Positions 25,043 through 35,476 of a stretch of 64,000 bases of DNA are shown here, piece after piece (position 1 is the first letter of the stretch; the number at the start of each line of letters is the position of its first letter). Under the pieces are notes generated by a model, which saw only the letters and a list, made by a program, of their open reading frames with translations, was not told the DNA's origin and searched no databases. Origin of the DNA: Streptomyces sp. NBC_01451 (GTDB lineage Bacteria; Actinomycetota; Actinomycetes; Streptomycetales; Streptomycetaceae); contig NZ_CP109479.1 in assembly GCF_036227485.1 (NCBI RefSeq), positions 6,324,001-6,388,000 of the forward strand, given 5' to 3'. Position numbers and translations under genes: made by a program.

Positions 25043-25607
25043 GACGATCTACGTCTCAGACGCGGTCACCACCACCGCGAAGATCCTTGTCGTAGGGCAC
25101 TTCGCCGTGGGCAAGACCACGTACATCGGTTCGCTGTCGGAGATCGCCCCGCTGCGCACCGAGGAGAAGATGACCCAGGCGTCCGCGCACGTGGACGACC
25201 TGAAGGGCGCGCCGGACAAGGTGACGACCACGGTCGCGCTGGACTTCGGCCGGCTCACGCTGAGCGAGGAACTGGTGCTGTACCTGTTCGGCACGCCCGG
25301 ACAGCAGCGCTTCATGCAGCTGTGGGAGGACATGGCCCGCGGCGCGCTCGGAGCACTGCTCCTGGTCGACCCGTCCCGGCTGGCTGAAACGTTTCCGGTG
25401 ATCGACCTGGTCGAGAAGTACGGCCTGGAGTACGCCATCGCCGTCAACACCTTCGACGCGAAGGCCGAGTTCGACGAGGACGAGATCCGTGAGGCCCTCG
25501 ACCTGCTGCCCGACACCCCGGTCGTCTACTGCGACGCCCGGGACCAGACGTCCTCGGCGAGGGCCCTGATCGCCCTCGTCCAGCACCTGCTCACCCGCGC
25601 GGCCTGA
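25017..25607 (+). CDS. cvnD: Conservon small GTPase CvnD
   Basis: This 196-residue Ras-like ATP/GTP-binding protein has the P-loop GHFAVGKTTYIGSLSE, switch-region TTVALDFGRLTL, FGTPGQQRFMQLWEDMARGA (G3) and AVNTFDAK (G4-like). It is the output GTPase of the conservon. The start ATG 25017 lies inside the cvnC 3' end (26-bp overlap) with AAAAGG upstream. A 173-bp gap separates it from the P450 gene. Confidence 0.93.
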   Translation: MDSNPSTAETIYVSDAVTTTAKILVVGHFAVGKTTYIGSLSEIAPLRTEEKMTQASAHVDDLKGAPDKVTTTVALDFGRLTLSEELVLYLFGTPGQQRFMQLWEDMARGALGALLLVDPSRLAETFPVIDLVEKYGLEYAIAVNTFDAKAEFDEDEIREALDLLPDTPVVYCDARDQTSSARALIALVQHLLTRAA

Positions 25608-25780
25608 GCCCCGGCCCCTCCCTTTCGGGCCCCTCCCCGCACAGGGGGTCCGGACAGGAGGCCCGGTCAGGGGGTCCGGCCCGTCCGGACCGTCGAGGCC
25701 GGCCGGGAAACAGCCGCGCACAAGGTTTTTCCTCACCCCCGTCCCCCGCCCCGACGCGCGGGGAACCCTAAGGAACCTTC

Positions 25781-27142
25781 ATGGACACACAGCACGCGGG
25801 TGCCACGCCGAGCGCTCCCGCCAGATGCCCCATGCACGGCGCCGACTTCGCCGCCGACCCGCACCGCCTCTACGACCAGATGCGCACCCACGGCCCGGCG
25901 GCACCCGTCGAGCTCGCCCCCGGGGTGGACGCCACGCTCGTCGTCCAGCACGAGATGGCCCTCAGGGTGCTCCAGAACACCACCCTGTTCTCCCGTGACT
26001 CGCGCCGCTGGGCCGCGCTCAACGAGGGCCGCATATCCCTCGACAGCCCGGTCCTGCCGATGATGATGTACCGGCCCAACGTCCTGTTCACGGACGGCGC
26101 GGTGCACCTGCGGCTGCGCAAGGCCGTCACGGAGAGCCTCGCCAAGCTGAGCATCAGCCGCATCCGGCGGGACGTCGAGCCCATCGCCGACTACCTGATC
26201 GACCAGTTCAGCGAGCGGGGCCGGGCCGACCTCCTCAACGACTACGCCAAGCTGATCCCGCTTCTGCTGTTCAACAAGATGTTCGGCTGCCCGGCCGACA
26301 TCGGCGACCGCCTCACCTCCGGCATGTCCGCCATGTTCGACGGCCAGGACGACGCCCTCAAGGGCCTGGAGCAGGTCGCCACCTGCCTCCAGGAGCTGAT
26401 CACGCTCAAGCGCCGCGAGCCCGGCGAGGACGTGACCTCCTGGCTCATCCAGCACTCCGCGGGCCTCAACGACGAGGAACTGCGGGACCAGCTGATCGTG
26501 CTGATGGGCGCGGGTCTGGAACCCCAGCGCAACCTGATAGCCAGCGCCCTGCTCCTGCTGCTGTCCGACGGCCCCTCCGAGCGCGGCAGCGGCATGCTGG
26601 TCGAGGAGGCCATCGAGCACGTGCTGTGGAACAACCCGCCCATCGCCAACTACGCGACGCACTACGCGTTGCAGGACGTCGACCTCGGTGGCGTCCCGGT
26701 GGAGGCGAACAGCCCGGTCGTCGTCAGCTTCGCCGCCGCCAACAGCGACCCGGCCCTCACCGAGGCCCGGCAGCTGGCCAGCAAGGGCGCGCACCTCGCC
26801 TTCGGCGCGGGTCCGCACGCCTGCCCCGCCAAGGACCCGGCCCAGGTCATCGCGCTCACGGCGATCGAGCGGATCCTCAACGCGCTGCCCGACCTGACCC
26901 TCGCGGTCCCGCAGGACAGTCTGCTGTGGCGCCCTGGCCCCTTCCACCGTGCGCTGGCCGCGCTGCCGGCCCGGTTCAGCCCGACACCGGCCACCCGGAT
27001 GGCGGCGGCCCTGCGCAACCTGGCGCCTGCCCAGACGGCCGAACCGGTACCCCGCCCGGTGCCGCAGCAGGCCCCGGCGGCCCGTCAGGAACAGCGCAAG
27101 AAGGGATTCTGGAGCTCCTTCCTCGATGTCTTCCGGCTCTGA
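25781..27142 (+). CDS. Cytochrome P450, CYP157-like, conservon-associated
   Basis: This 453-residue P450 has the haem-binding segment FGAGPHACPAKDPAQ (Cys348). Two normally conserved features are missing. The K-helix reads E279-H-V-L-W283 instead of ExxR, and the I-helix reads LMGAGLEPQRN with Pro-Gln where the oxygen-activating Asp/Glu-Thr is expected. An EXXLW K-helix is reported for the Streptomyces CYP157 family, so I assign it there. The C-terminal 60 residues are Pro/Gln-rich and end in an amphipathic KKGFWSSFLDVFRL. Conservons often end with such a P450 (RarE in S. griseus). The redox partner and substrate are unknown, and it may be a structural or sensory haem protein. Confidence 0.88.
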   Translation: MDTQHAGATPSAPARCPMHGADFAADPHRLYDQMRTHGPAAPVELAPGVDATLVVQHEMALRVLQNTTLFSRDSRRWAALNEGRISLDSPVLPMMMYRPNVLFTDGAVHLRLRKAVTESLAKLSISRIRRDVEPIADYLIDQFSERGRADLLNDYAKLIPLLLFNKMFGCPADIGDRLTSGMSAMFDGQDDALKGLEQVATCLQELITLKRREPGEDVTSWLIQHSAGLNDEELRDQLIVLMGAGLEPQRNLIASALLLLLSDGPSERGSGMLVEEAIEHVLWNNPPIANYATHYALQDVDLGGVPVEANSPVVVSFAAANSDPALTEARQLASKGAHLAFGAGPHACPAKDPAQVIALTAIERILNALPDLTLAVPQDSLLWRPGPFHRALAALPARFSPTPATRMAAALRNLAPAQTAEPVPRPVPQQAPAARQEQRKKGFWSSFLDVFRL

Positions 27143-27220
27143 CAGGCAACTGCCCGCCCACTTACGCCGATTGAGTTCACCGGTTCGATCGGTTCGATCA
27201 GGCCGATCGGGTCGGTTGCC

Positions 27221-27267
27221 GTGAGCGCCCCGTGTCCGAGGTTCCGCCTCGGGGACGGGGCGCTCAC
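27221..27267. terminator. Bidirectional terminator between P450 and PadR genes
   Basis: Outer arms GTGAGCGCCCCGT (27221-27233) and ACGGGGCGCTCAC (27255-27267) are perfect, and the interior can extend the stem. The right arm overlaps the PadR stop codon. Confidence 0.8.
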
Positions 27268-27812
27268 CGGTTTTCGCCGGGCAGCTCCGCGAACTCCGCC
27301 AGGGCGTGCGTGAGCCACTGGGTCCAGAAGGTCTCCAGGTCGATGCCCGCACGCAGGACCAGATGCCGGAGCCGGTCCTGGGGGGCGTCGCGGCCGGGCT
27401 GGAAATCGCGCTTCTCGATCTCCTCGTACTCGGCCAACTGGCTTCGGTGCAGGGCGAGATGGCGGCGCAGGTCGGCCTCGATGCCCTCGGTGCCGACGAC
27501 CGCCGAGGCGCGCAGCCGCAGCAGCATCGTGTCGCGGTAGGGCTTGGGGTCCTGGGACGCGGCCGTCCAGCGGGCCAGTTCGGCGCGGCCCGCGGGCAGG
27601 ACCTCGTAGCTCTTCTTCTGCCCGCGGGTCGGCTGCTCGGCGGGCAGGGCGCGGATGTGCCCCTCGGTCTCCAGTTTTCCCAGCTCGCGATAGATCTGCT
27701 GATGCGTGGCCGACCAGAAGTAGCCGATCGACCTGTCGAACCGGCGGGTCAACTCCAGCCCTGAGGACGGCTTTTCGAGCAGGGCGGTGAGGATCGCGTG
27801 CGGGAGGGACAT
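27264..27812 (-). CDS. PadR-family transcriptional regulator
   Basis: This 182-residue protein has an N-terminal winged helix (MSLPHAILTALLEKPSSGLE, SATHQQIYRELGKLETEGHI) and a C-terminal helical dimerisation domain (about 100-180) with EADLRRHLALHRSQLAEYEEIEKRDF, typical of PadR subfamily 2 (Vir-like). PadR proteins usually repress nearby efflux or detoxification genes. The target is not obvious; the flavoenzyme gene 70 bp upstream on the same strand is one candidate. Confidence 0.9.
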   Translation of the reverse strand: MSLPHAILTALLEKPSSGLELTRRFDRSIGYFWSATHQQIYRELGKLETEGHIRALPAEQPTRGQKKSYEVLPAGRAELARWTAASQDPKPYRDTMLLRLRASAVVGTEGIEADLRRHLALHRSQLAEYEEIEKRDFQPGRDAPQDRLRHLVLRAGIDLETFWTQWLTHALAEFAELPGENR

Positions 27813-27881
27813 GGCTCAATCCTAGGGACCGGAGGCGGCGGCCGACCTGAGTGCTGCGGCGCTGGTGCGCCGGTGGGGACG

Positions 27882-29969
<2,088 letters not shown>

Positions 29970-29991
29970 CTAGAGGACGAGGGAGGGGTTG

Positions 29992-30005
29992 TGCAACTAG
30001 TTGCA
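29992..30005. promoter_or_regulatory. 14-bp perfect palindrome upstream of fadH-like gene (MarR-type operator candidate)
   Basis: TGCAACTAGTTGCA is a perfect palindrome; with flanks it extends to TTGTGCAACTAGTTGCATAA with one mismatched pair. It lies 77 bp upstream of the fadH-like start codon. Size and symmetry resemble MarR-family operators; no MarR gene is in the window. Confidence 0.55.
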
Positions 30006-30053
30006 TAATGGCGTGCGGCACATCGCTGGGTTCGGGGCCGCGCCACTCCCGTT

Positions 30054-30102
30054 ATTTAGTTGGACGTCCTAGTATCCTATTTACTAGGACGTCCAACTAA
30101 AT
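30054..30102. promoter_or_regulatory. Perfect 21-bp inverted repeat operator upstream of icmF
   Basis: Arms 30054-30074 and 30082-30102 are perfect reverse complements with a 7-nt loop. Each arm also contains its own palindrome GGACGTCC (30062-30069 and 30087-30094) flanked by TTAGTT/TAGTA elements, so the region reads as two operators for a dimeric repressor 25 bp apart. It is AT-rich against the local background and ends 38 bp before the icmF ATG. A terminator is unlikely because no gene ends here. Confidence 0.75.
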
Positions 30103-30140
30103 CCTTGTCGCGCTCCCGGGCGCGTTTCGGGAAGGCCCCC

Positions 30141-33100
30141 ATGACCGTGAACGATCTCCATCGTCCCGTGCACCCCGTCCGCCTGGTCACCGCCTCGGCG
30201 CTGTTCGACGGGCACGACGCCTCGATCAACATCATGCGGCGGATCTTCCAGTCCCAGGGTGCCGAGGTGATCCACCTGGGGCACAACCGGTCGGTGCGGG
30301 AGGTCGTGGACGCGGCGCTGGAGGAGGACGCGCACGGGGTGGCCGTCTCGTCGTACCAGGGCGGGCACGTGGAGTACTTCGAGTATCTCGTCGAGTCGCT
30401 GCGCGGGCAGGGGGCCGAGCACATCCAGGTGGTCGGGGGCGGTGGCGGCGTCATCGTGCCCGAGGAGATCACCCGGCTGCGCCGCAGCGGCGTGACCATC
30501 TTCTCGCCCGAGGACGGGCAGCGGATGGGCCTCGCCGGGATGGTCAACTCGGTGGTGAAGGACTGCGACTTCGACCTCTGGGACAGCAAGCCCGTCGACG
30601 CCGCCGCCGTCCTGACCGGTGACCGCTTCGCCATCGCCCGCGCGATCACCGGTGCGGAACTCGGCAAGCTGCCGCCGGAGTTGCTGGAGCAGGTGCGCGC
30701 CGCCGCCGCGGCACGGGTCACGCCCGTTCTCGGGATCACCGGTACCGGCGGCTCCGGGAAGTCGTCCCTCACGGACGAGCTGGTGCGCCGGTTCCGTGTC
30801 GACCAGCAGGACAAGCTGCGGATCGCGGTGATCGCCGTCGACCCCACCCGGCGTCGGGGCGGCGGTGCGCTGCTCGGCGACCGCATCCGGATGAACTCCC
30901 TGGACGGCGGCCGGATCTTCTTCCGGAGCCTGGCCACCCGCGGCAGCCGTGAGCTGCCCGAGCACCTGGCCGACGTGATCGACGTGATCAAGGCCGCCGG
31001 GTTCGACCTGGTGATCGTGGAGACACCGGGCATCGGGCAGGGCGACGCGGCGATCGTGCCGTACGTCGACACCTCGCTGTACGTGATGACGCCGGAGTTC
31101 GGTGCCGCCTCGCAGCTGGAGAAGATCGACATGCTCGACTTCGCCGACGTCGTGGCGATCAACAAGTTCGAGCGGCGCGGCGCCAAGGACGCCATGCGTG
31201 ACGTGGGCCGCCAACTGGTGCGCAACCACGAGGCGTTCGGCAGGAAGCCGGAGGACATGCCGGTGTACGGCACCTCGGCGGCCACGTTCAACGACGACGG
31301 TGTCACCGCGCTCTACCAGCACCTGCGGGCCGGTCTGGCCGAGCGGGGGCTGCCGCTGTCCGAGGGCACCCTGGCGCCGGTCGCCGTACGGCACTCCTCC
31401 GGCATCCGGCGCGTGGTGCCCGCCGAACGGGTGCGCTACCTCGCCGAGATCACGGAGGCGGTCCGCGCCTACCACGACCGGACCGAGGCGCTGGCCGAAG
31501 CGGCCCGCCGGGTGCAGCGCCTGGACGCGGTCAAGGGCGAGCTGGTCGAGGCCGGTTCCGACCCGGCGGGTGTGGAGTCGCTGCTCGCCGCCGCCCACCG
31601 CGACCTCCCGCACGACATCGGCGACCAGATCCGGAACTGGCCCGCGGTCGTGGCGTCGTACTCCGGTGACGAGCAGGTGGTGAAGGTACGGGACCGGGAG
31701 ATCCGTACGAAGCTGAACCGTGAGTCCCTGTCGGGCAATCGGATCCCCCGGGTCGCGCTGCCCGCCTTCACCGACCACGGCGAGCTGGTGCGGTTCTGGC
31801 GCCGGGAGAACCTGCCCGGCCTCTTCCCGTTCACCGCCGGGGTGTTCCCCTTCAAGCGCGACGGCGAGGACCCGGCGCGGATGTTCGCCGGGGAGGGCGA
31901 CCCGTTCCGTACGAACCGGCGCTTCAAGCTGCTCTCCGAGGGCCAGCTGGCCACCCGCCTGTCCACCGCCTTCGACTCCGTCACCCTCTACGGCCGTGAC
32001 CCCGACGAACGCCCCGACATCTACGGCAAGGTCGGCACGTCCGGCGTCTCGGTGGCCACCCTCGACGACATGAAGGCGCTCTACGACGGGTTCGACCTCG
32101 TCGCGCCGACGACCTCGGTGTCGATGACCATCAACGGCCCGGCGCCGACCGTGTTGGCGTTCTTCCTCAACACCGTCATCGACCAGCAGGTGGAGAAGTT
32201 CCGGGCGGCGGAGGGGCGCGACCCCTCGCCCGAGGAGGCCGCCGAACTGCGGGCGCACGCGCTCGCGAACGTGCGCGGCACCGTGCAGGCCGACATCCTG
32301 AAGGAGGACCAGGGGCAGAACACCTGCCTGTTCTCCACCGAGTTCAGCCTGCGGATGATGGCCGACATCCAGGAGTGGTTCATCCAGCAGAAGGTCCGCA
32401 ACTTCTACTCGGTGTCCATCTCCGGCTACCACATCGCCGAGGCCGGGGCGAACCCGATCAGCCAGCTCGCCTTCACCCTGGCCAACGGATTCACCTATGT
32501 CGAGGCCTACTTGGCGCGCGGTATGCGCATCGACGACTTCGCGCCCAACCTGTCGTTCTTCTTCTCCAACGGCATGGACCCGGAGTACTCCGTGCTGGGC
32601 CGGGTCGCCCGCCGCATCTGGGCCGTCGCGATGAAGGAGCGGTACGGGGCGGGGGAGCGCAGTCAGAAGCTGAAGTACCACGTGCAGACCTCCGGGCGGT
32701 CCCTGCACGCCCAGGAGATGGACTTCAACGACATCCGCACCACCCTTCAGGGCCTGATCGCCATCTACGACAACGCCAACTCCCTGCACACCAACGCCTA
32801 CGACGAGGCAGTCACGACCCCGTCCGAGGAGTCGGTGCGGCGGGCGCTGGCGATCCAGCTCATCATCAACCGCGAGTGGGGCCTCGCCATGAACGAGAAC
32901 CCGCTCCAGGGGTCGTTCATCATCGACCAGCTCACCGACCTGGTCGAGGAGGCCGTGCTCGCCGAGTTCGACCGGATCAACGAGCGCGGTGGCGTGCTCG
33001 GCGCGATGGAGACCGGCTACCAGCGCGGGCGCATCCAGGACGAGTCGATGCTGTACGAGCAGCGCAAGCACGACGGCTCGCTGCCCATCATCGGCGTCAA

Positions 33101-33374
33101 CACCTTCCGCCGGCCCGGCGGTGAGGGAGCGCCCCACGAGGTCGAGCTCGCCCGTGCCACGGAGACGGAGAAGGAGTCCCAGCTCGCGCGCGTACGCGAC
33201 TTCCGGGACACGCACGGAGCGGAGGCCACGCAGGCGCTCGCCCGGCTGAAGGAGGCCGCCGTGGGCGGTGACAACGCCTTCGAGGCGCTGATGGCGGCGG
33301 CCAGGGTGTGCACCCTGCGCCAGGTCACCGAGGCGTTCTTCGAGATCGGGGGCCAGTACCGGAGGAACGTCTGA
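30141..33374 (+). CDS. icmF: Fused isobutyryl-CoA mutase IcmF (B12-dependent)
   Basis: This 1077-residue enzyme interconverts isobutyryl-CoA and n-butyryl-CoA. Modules in order are the cobalamin-binding domain (DGHDASINIMRR near residue 25), a MeaB-like GTPase chaperone (P-loop GITGTGGSGKSS, about 198-209; VDPTRRRGGGALLGDRIRM) and the TIM-barrel mutase domain (about 560-1077; TSVSMTINGPAPTVLAFFL, SISGYHIAEAGANP, HVQTSGRSLHAQEMDFND). This order is the IcmF signature, distinct from MutA/B. ATG 30141 has GGGAAGG seven bases upstream. It probably serves valine or fatty-acid-derived acyl-CoA metabolism, which fits the adjacent fadH-like gene. Confidence 0.95.
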   Translation: MTVNDLHRPVHPVRLVTASALFDGHDASINIMRRIFQSQGAEVIHLGHNRSVREVVDAALEEDAHGVAVSSYQGGHVEYFEYLVESLRGQGAEHIQVVGGGGGVIVPEEITRLRRSGVTIFSPEDGQRMGLAGMVNSVVKDCDFDLWDSKPVDAAAVLTGDRFAIARAITGAELGKLPPELLEQVRAAAAARVTPVLGITGTGGSGKSSLTDELVRRFRVDQQDKLRIAVIAVDPTRRRGGGALLGDRIRMNSLDGGRIFFRSLATRGSRELPEHLADVIDVIKAAGFDLVIVETPGIGQGDAAIVPYVDTSLYVMTPEFGAASQLEKIDMLDFADVVAINKFERRGAKDAMRDVGRQLVRNHEAFGRKPEDMPVYGTSAATFNDDGVTALYQHLRAGLAERGLPLSEGTLAPVAVRHSSGIRRVVPAERVRYLAEITEAVRAYHDRTEALAEAARRVQRLDAVKGELVEAGSDPAGVESLLAAAHRDLPHDIGDQIRNWPAVVASYSGDEQVVKVRDREIRTKLNRESLSGNRIPRVALPAFTDHGELVRFWRRENLPGLFPFTAGVFPFKRDGEDPARMFAGEGDPFRTNRRFKLLSEGQLATRLSTAFDSVTLYGRDPDERPDIYGKVGTSGVSVATLDDMKALYDGFDLVAPTTSVSMTINGPAPTVLAFFLNTVIDQQVEKFRAAEGRDPSPEEAAELRAHALANVRGTVQADILKEDQGQNTCLFSTEFSLRMMADIQEWFIQQKVRNFYSVSISGYHIAEAGANPISQLAFTLANGFTYVEAYLARGMRIDDFAPNLSFFFSNGMDPEYSVLGRVARRIWAVAMKERYGAGERSQKLKYHVQTSGRSLHAQEMDFNDIRTTLQGLIAIYDNANSLHTNAYDEAVTTPSEESVRRALAIQLIINREWGLAMNENPLQGSFIIDQLTDLVEEAVLAEFDRINERGGVLGAMETGYQRGRIQDESMLYEQRKHDGSLPIIGVNTFRRPGGEGAPHEVELARATETEKESQLARVRDFRDTHGAEATQALARLKEAAVGGDNAFEALMAAARVCTLRQVTEAFFEIGGQYRRNV

Positions 33375-33409
33375 ATCCTTGACCGCCGCTCCGCCCTCCA
33401 TGATGCTTT

Positions 33410-33445
33410 GTTGCGACACGTGAGATGCGTGCCGTAATGAGCAAC
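33410..33445. promoter_or_regulatory. Tandem operator at mscR promoter (predicted IclR regulon)
   Basis: Two 17-mers, GTTGCGACACGTGAGAT (33410-33426) and GTGCCGTAATGAGCAAC (33429-33445), fit the GTTGCG-N5-CGCAAC pattern with one strong half-site each and a 2-bp gap. They start just after a possible promoter TTGACC (33379-33384), N17, GATGCT (33402-33407), so they would cover the transcription start. Confidence 0.6.
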
Positions 33446-33467
33446 ATCCAGCAGTCGAGGAGTGGCC

Positions 33468-34553
33468 ATGACTCACCAGGTCCGTGCTGTCGTCGCGCGG
33501 GGCAAGGGTGCCCCCGTCAGCCTGGAGACGATCCTCGTGCCGGACCCCGGGCCGGGCGAGGCGCTGGTGAAGATCCAGGCCTGCGGGGTCTGTCACACCG
33601 ACCTGCACTACCGCGAGGGCGGGATCAACGACGACTTCCCCTTCCTGCTCGGGCACGAGGCTGCCGGGGTCGTGGAGTCGGTGGGGGAGGGGGTCACGGA
33701 CGTGGCTCCCGGTGACTTCGTGATCCTCAACTGGCGTGCGGTGTGCGGGAACTGCCGGGCGTGTCTGCGCGGGCGGCCCTGGTACTGCTTCAACACGCAC
33801 AACGCCAAGCAGAAGATGACCCTGCTCGACGGCACCGAGCTGTCGCCCGCGCTGGGTATCGGCGCCTTCGCCGAGAAGACCCTCGTCGCGGCCGGGCAGT
33901 GCACCAAGGTCGACCCGGCGGCCTCGGCCGCTGTCGCGGGGCTGCTGGGCTGTGGCGTGATGGCCGGTATCGGTGCCGCCATCAACACCGGGAACGTCGG
34001 ACGCGGCGACACGGTCGCGGTCATCGGCTGCGGTGGGGTCGGGGACGCGGCGGTCGTCGGGTCGAACCTGGCCGGCGCCGCGAAGATCATCGCCGTCGAC
34101 ATCGACGACCGGAAACTGGCCACCGCCCGCACGATGGGCGCGACCCACACGGTCAACTCCAAGGAGACCGACCCGGTCGAGGCGATCCGTGAGCTGACCG
34201 GCGGCTTCGGCGCGGACGTCGTCATCGAGGCGGTGGGCCGCCCGGAGACGTACAAGCAGGCGTTCTACGCCCGTGACCTCGCCGGGACGGTCGTTCTCGT
34301 CGGTGTGCCGACGCCGGAGATGAAGCTGGAGCTGCCGCTGATCGACGTCTTCGGACGCGGTGGCTCGCTGAAGTCGTCCTGGTACGGCGACTGCCTGCCC
34401 TCCCGCGACTTCCCCATGCTCATCGACCTCTACCTCCAGGGTCGCCTCCCCCTGGACGCCTTCGTGACCGAGACCATCGCGCTCGACGAGGTCGAGAAGG
34501 CGTTCGAGCGGATGCACGGCGGCGACGTACTGCGCTCGGTGGTGGTGCTGTGA
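33468..34553 (+). CDS. mscR: S-(hydroxymethyl)mycothiol (formaldehyde) dehydrogenase
   Basis: This 361-residue zinc alcohol dehydrogenase of class III type has [14 protein letters not shown] (catalytic zinc), GHEAAG, the structural-zinc cluster [15 protein letters not shown] and the NAD site [12 protein letters not shown]. The overall match is to mycothiol-dependent formaldehyde dehydrogenase MscR. It oxidises the adduct of formaldehyde and mycothiol, which is produced when betaine, dimethylglycine and sarcosine are demethylated by enzymes encoded downstream. ATG 33468 is chosen for the GAGGAG site 5 bp upstream; the GTG at 33462 overlaps that site. The stop overlaps the MBL gene start. Confidence 0.9.
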   Translation: MTHQVRAVVARGKGAPVSLETILVPDPGPGEALVKIQACGVCHTDLHYREGGINDDFPFLLGHEAAGVVESVGEGVTDVAPGDFVILNWRAVCGNCRACLRGRPWYCFNTHNAKQKMTLLDGTELSPALGIGAFAEKTLVAAGQCTKVDPAASAAVAGLLGCGVMAGIGAAINTGNVGRGDTVAVIGCGGVGDAAVVGSNLAGAAKIIAVDIDDRKLATARTMGATHTVNSKETDPVEAIRELTGGFGADVVIEAVGRPETYKQAFYARDLAGTVVLVGVPTPEMKLELPLIDVFGRGGSLKSSWYGDCLPSRDFPMLIDLYLQGRLPLDAFVTETIALDEVEKAFERMHGGDVLRSVVVL

Positions 34554-35185
34554 TGGCCGGCGCCCGTATAGAACGTCTGGTCACCTCGGGCACGTTCTCG
34601 CTCGACGGCGGCACCTGGGACGTCGACAACAACGTGTGGATCATCGGCGACGACAGCGAGGCGGTCGTCATCGACGCCGCCCATGACGCCGACGCCATCG
34701 CGGAGGCCGTCGGCGACCGGCGCCTGACCGCCATCGTCTGCACGCACGCCCACAACGACCACATCGACGCCGCCCCCGCCCTCGCCGCCCGCACCGGCGC
34801 CCCGATCCTGCTCCACGGCGACGACCTGCCCCTGTGGAAGCAGACCCACCCGGAGCGGGCCCCCGACGGTGAACTGGTCGACGGCCAGGTGCTGACCGTC
34901 GCCGGGGTCGGGCTGACCGTGCTGCACACCCCCGGCCATGCCCCGGGCGCGGTCTCCCTCCACGCACCGGCCCTGAGCGCCCTCTTCGGCGGCGACACCC
35001 TCTTCGCGGGCGGCCCCGGGGCCACCGGCCGCTCCTACTCCCACTTCCCGACCATCGTCGACTCGATCCGGGACCGGCTGCTGACCCTGCCCGGCGACAC
35101 CGTCGTATACACAGGGCACGGGGACACGACCACCGTCGCCGCCGAGGCCCCGCACCTCCAGGAGTGGATCGACCGCGGCTTCTGA
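34553..35185 (+). CDS. MBL-fold hydrolase paired with formaldehyde dehydrogenase
   Basis: This 210-residue metallo-beta-lactamase-fold enzyme has THAHNDHIDAA (HxHxDH), TPGHAPGAVSL, LFGGDTLFAGG and YTGHGDTTT, all the di-metal ligands of the glyoxalase-II type. Its start overlaps the mscR stop by one base (TGATG), and this pair is common in actinobacteria. It likely hydrolyses S-formylmycothiol to formate and mycothiol, completing formaldehyde detoxification. Activity on other thioesters is possible. Confidence 0.85.
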   Translation: MAGARIERLVTSGTFSLDGGTWDVDNNVWIIGDDSEAVVIDAAHDADAIAEAVGDRRLTAIVCTHAHNDHIDAAPALAARTGAPILLHGDDLPLWKQTHPERAPDGELVDGQVLTVAGVGLTVLHTPGHAPGAVSLHAPALSALFGGDTLFAGGPGATGRSYSHFPTIVDSIRDRLLTLPGDTVVYTGHGDTTTVAAEAPHLQEWIDRGF

Positions 35186-35331
35186 CCGTACGGGCCGATC
35201 CGCGGCCCGTACGTCCCCGAGTGCGGGACTTTCCTGTCCGACGCCTGCCCGATGCCCACCCGATGCCTGCCCGAGCTGCACCGACGTGCTCGGACGGACA
35301 CCGGACGGGCGTCGGGCTCGCTCGGTTCACG

Positions 35332-35367
35332 GTTGTGCAATGTGCATCGTGTTGTTCAGGGCGCAAC
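35332..35367. promoter_or_regulatory. Distal tandem operator upstream of betaine demethylase operon
   Basis: GTTGTGCAATGTGCATC (35332-35348) and GTTGTTCAGGGCGCAAC (35351-35367) form the same 17-2-17 arrangement as the other sites. The pair lies upstream of the -35 box, 101 bp centre-to-centre from the proximal pair, so it could act by looping or activation. Confidence 0.6.
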
Positions 35368-35400
35368 CCTCGTGATGGCTCATCCCGGCTTCTGGACTTC

Positions 35401-35468
35401 TTGACAAGGGTTCTGGGCGCCCTCAAACTGACGTTGCGCTTACCGCAATCCGTTTCGCTATACGCACC
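35401..35468 (+). promoter_or_regulatory. Promoter and proximal tandem operator of betaine demethylase operon
   Basis: A perfect TTGACA (35401-35406), a 17-bp spacer and CAAACT (35424-35429) form a plausible promoter. GTTGCGCTTACCGCAAT (35433-35449) and GTTTCGCTATACGCACC (35452-35468) follow directly, covering the expected start of transcription and ending 8 bp before the ferredoxin ATG. This placement suggests repression. Confidence 0.7.
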
Positions 35469-35476
35469 GAGGTGTC

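Noticed and set aside
29988..30004. GTTGTGCAACTAGTTGC as a ninth member of the IclR-type operator family
   Set aside because: Only the left half fits and no second 17-mer follows at the fixed 2-bp gap; the perfect TGCAACTAGTTGCA dyad points to another regulator.
30084..34517. 1477-codon minus-strand open frame opposite icmF and mscR
   Set aside because: It is antisense to two clear enzymes, is rich in Arg/Gly/His/Val as GC-bias shadows are, and has no recognisable domain.
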